Shown here in pieces: positions 6,332 through 6,404 of a stretch of DNA of 6,404 nucleotides; position 1 is the stretch's first letter, and each line of letters starts with the position of its first letter. Origin of the DNA: an uncultured bacterium (GTDB taxonomy: Bacteria > Verrucomicrobiota > Kiritimatiellia > RFP12 > UBA1067); the NCBI GenBank assembly GCA_946401765.1, contig CAMIVJ010000165.1, positions 1-6,404 on the forward strand, read 5' to 3'. A program made the translations under genes and the position numbers. Below the pieces are notes generated by a model, which did not search any database, was not told the DNA's origin, and saw only the letters and a list, made by a program, of their open reading frames with translations.

Positions 6332-6404
6332 CTTTACAATTGACCTTTCTCCAGCCGAAATGGTAGAATGTGAACAGAAGGCGAGGTGGATAATCTTTCA
6401 GGTG
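6332..6404 (+). repeat. Promoter-leader cassette, copy 2 (direct repeat of 150-222), cut by the window end
   Basis: Identical to 150-222 at 69 of 73 positions and running to the last base of the window, so the 3' end of the repeat is unknown. It implies another gene of the same type starting shortly after the window. The change at 6396 (T, against C at 214) falls in the 5' arm of leader helix A, where it would leave a U-G pair if the 3' arm is unchanged. Confidence 0.93.
6340..6369 (+). promoter_or_regulatory. Second copy of the extended -10 promoter, for a gene beyond the window
   Basis: TTGACC (6340-6345) and TAGAAT (6364-6369) are separated by 18 bases, with TG at 6361-6362. Both boxes are identical to the promoter at 158-187. 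Transcription would start near 6376. No start codon for the next gene is within the window. Confidence 0.83.

Noticed and set aside
6038..6343. A + strand frame crossing the end of the giant gene into the heptamer array
   Set aside because: Its first part is the giant gene in another frame and its last part is the translated repeat array, which gives a repetitive peptide. No ribosome site or independent support.

Overview
The window is almost entirely one giant gene. It encodes a predicted secreted protein of 1,982 residues (267-6215, + strand), flanked by two near-identical copies of a promoter and 5'-leader cassette. The protein has a clean N-terminal signal peptide. After it come an N-terminal LamG-type jelly roll, a second LamG-like domain, two galactose-binding-like (CBM-like) domains, one PA14-type domain and long stretches of autotransporter-like beta-strand repeats. 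The coding sequence is GC-rich. This architecture resembles the giant secreted proteins of uncultured anaerobic members of the PVC group (Kiritimatiellota, Lentisphaerota, Verrucomicrobiota), but that placement is an inference from protein style; no marker gene is present.

Layout: 1-41 is the 3' end of an upstream gene on the same strand. Its last residues resemble the C-terminus of the giant protein, so it is probably a paralogue. 42-149 is a spacer of degenerate GAAA-ending units that resolves into eight perfect heptamers (94-149). 158-187 is a strong sigma-70-type promoter with an extended -10. About 194-266 is a leader that can form alternative hairpins, one of which would cover the Shine-Dalgarno sequence. 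267-6215 is the giant gene. 6216-6404 repeats the intergenic plan: nonamers, a shared CAAAACTG block, six heptamers, the same promoter and the beginning of the same leader, cut off by the window edge.

The picture is a tandem array of large, modular, secreted paralogues. Each seems to have its own copy of one promoter-leader cassette, so the members are probably co-regulated as a regulon of separate transcripts rather than as an operon. The protein also contains an internal duplication: two modules of about 900 and 820 residues share the same landmarks in nearly the same order but carry different inserted domains. No enzyme active site, RNA gene, CRISPR array, transposase or convincing intrinsic terminator was seen.
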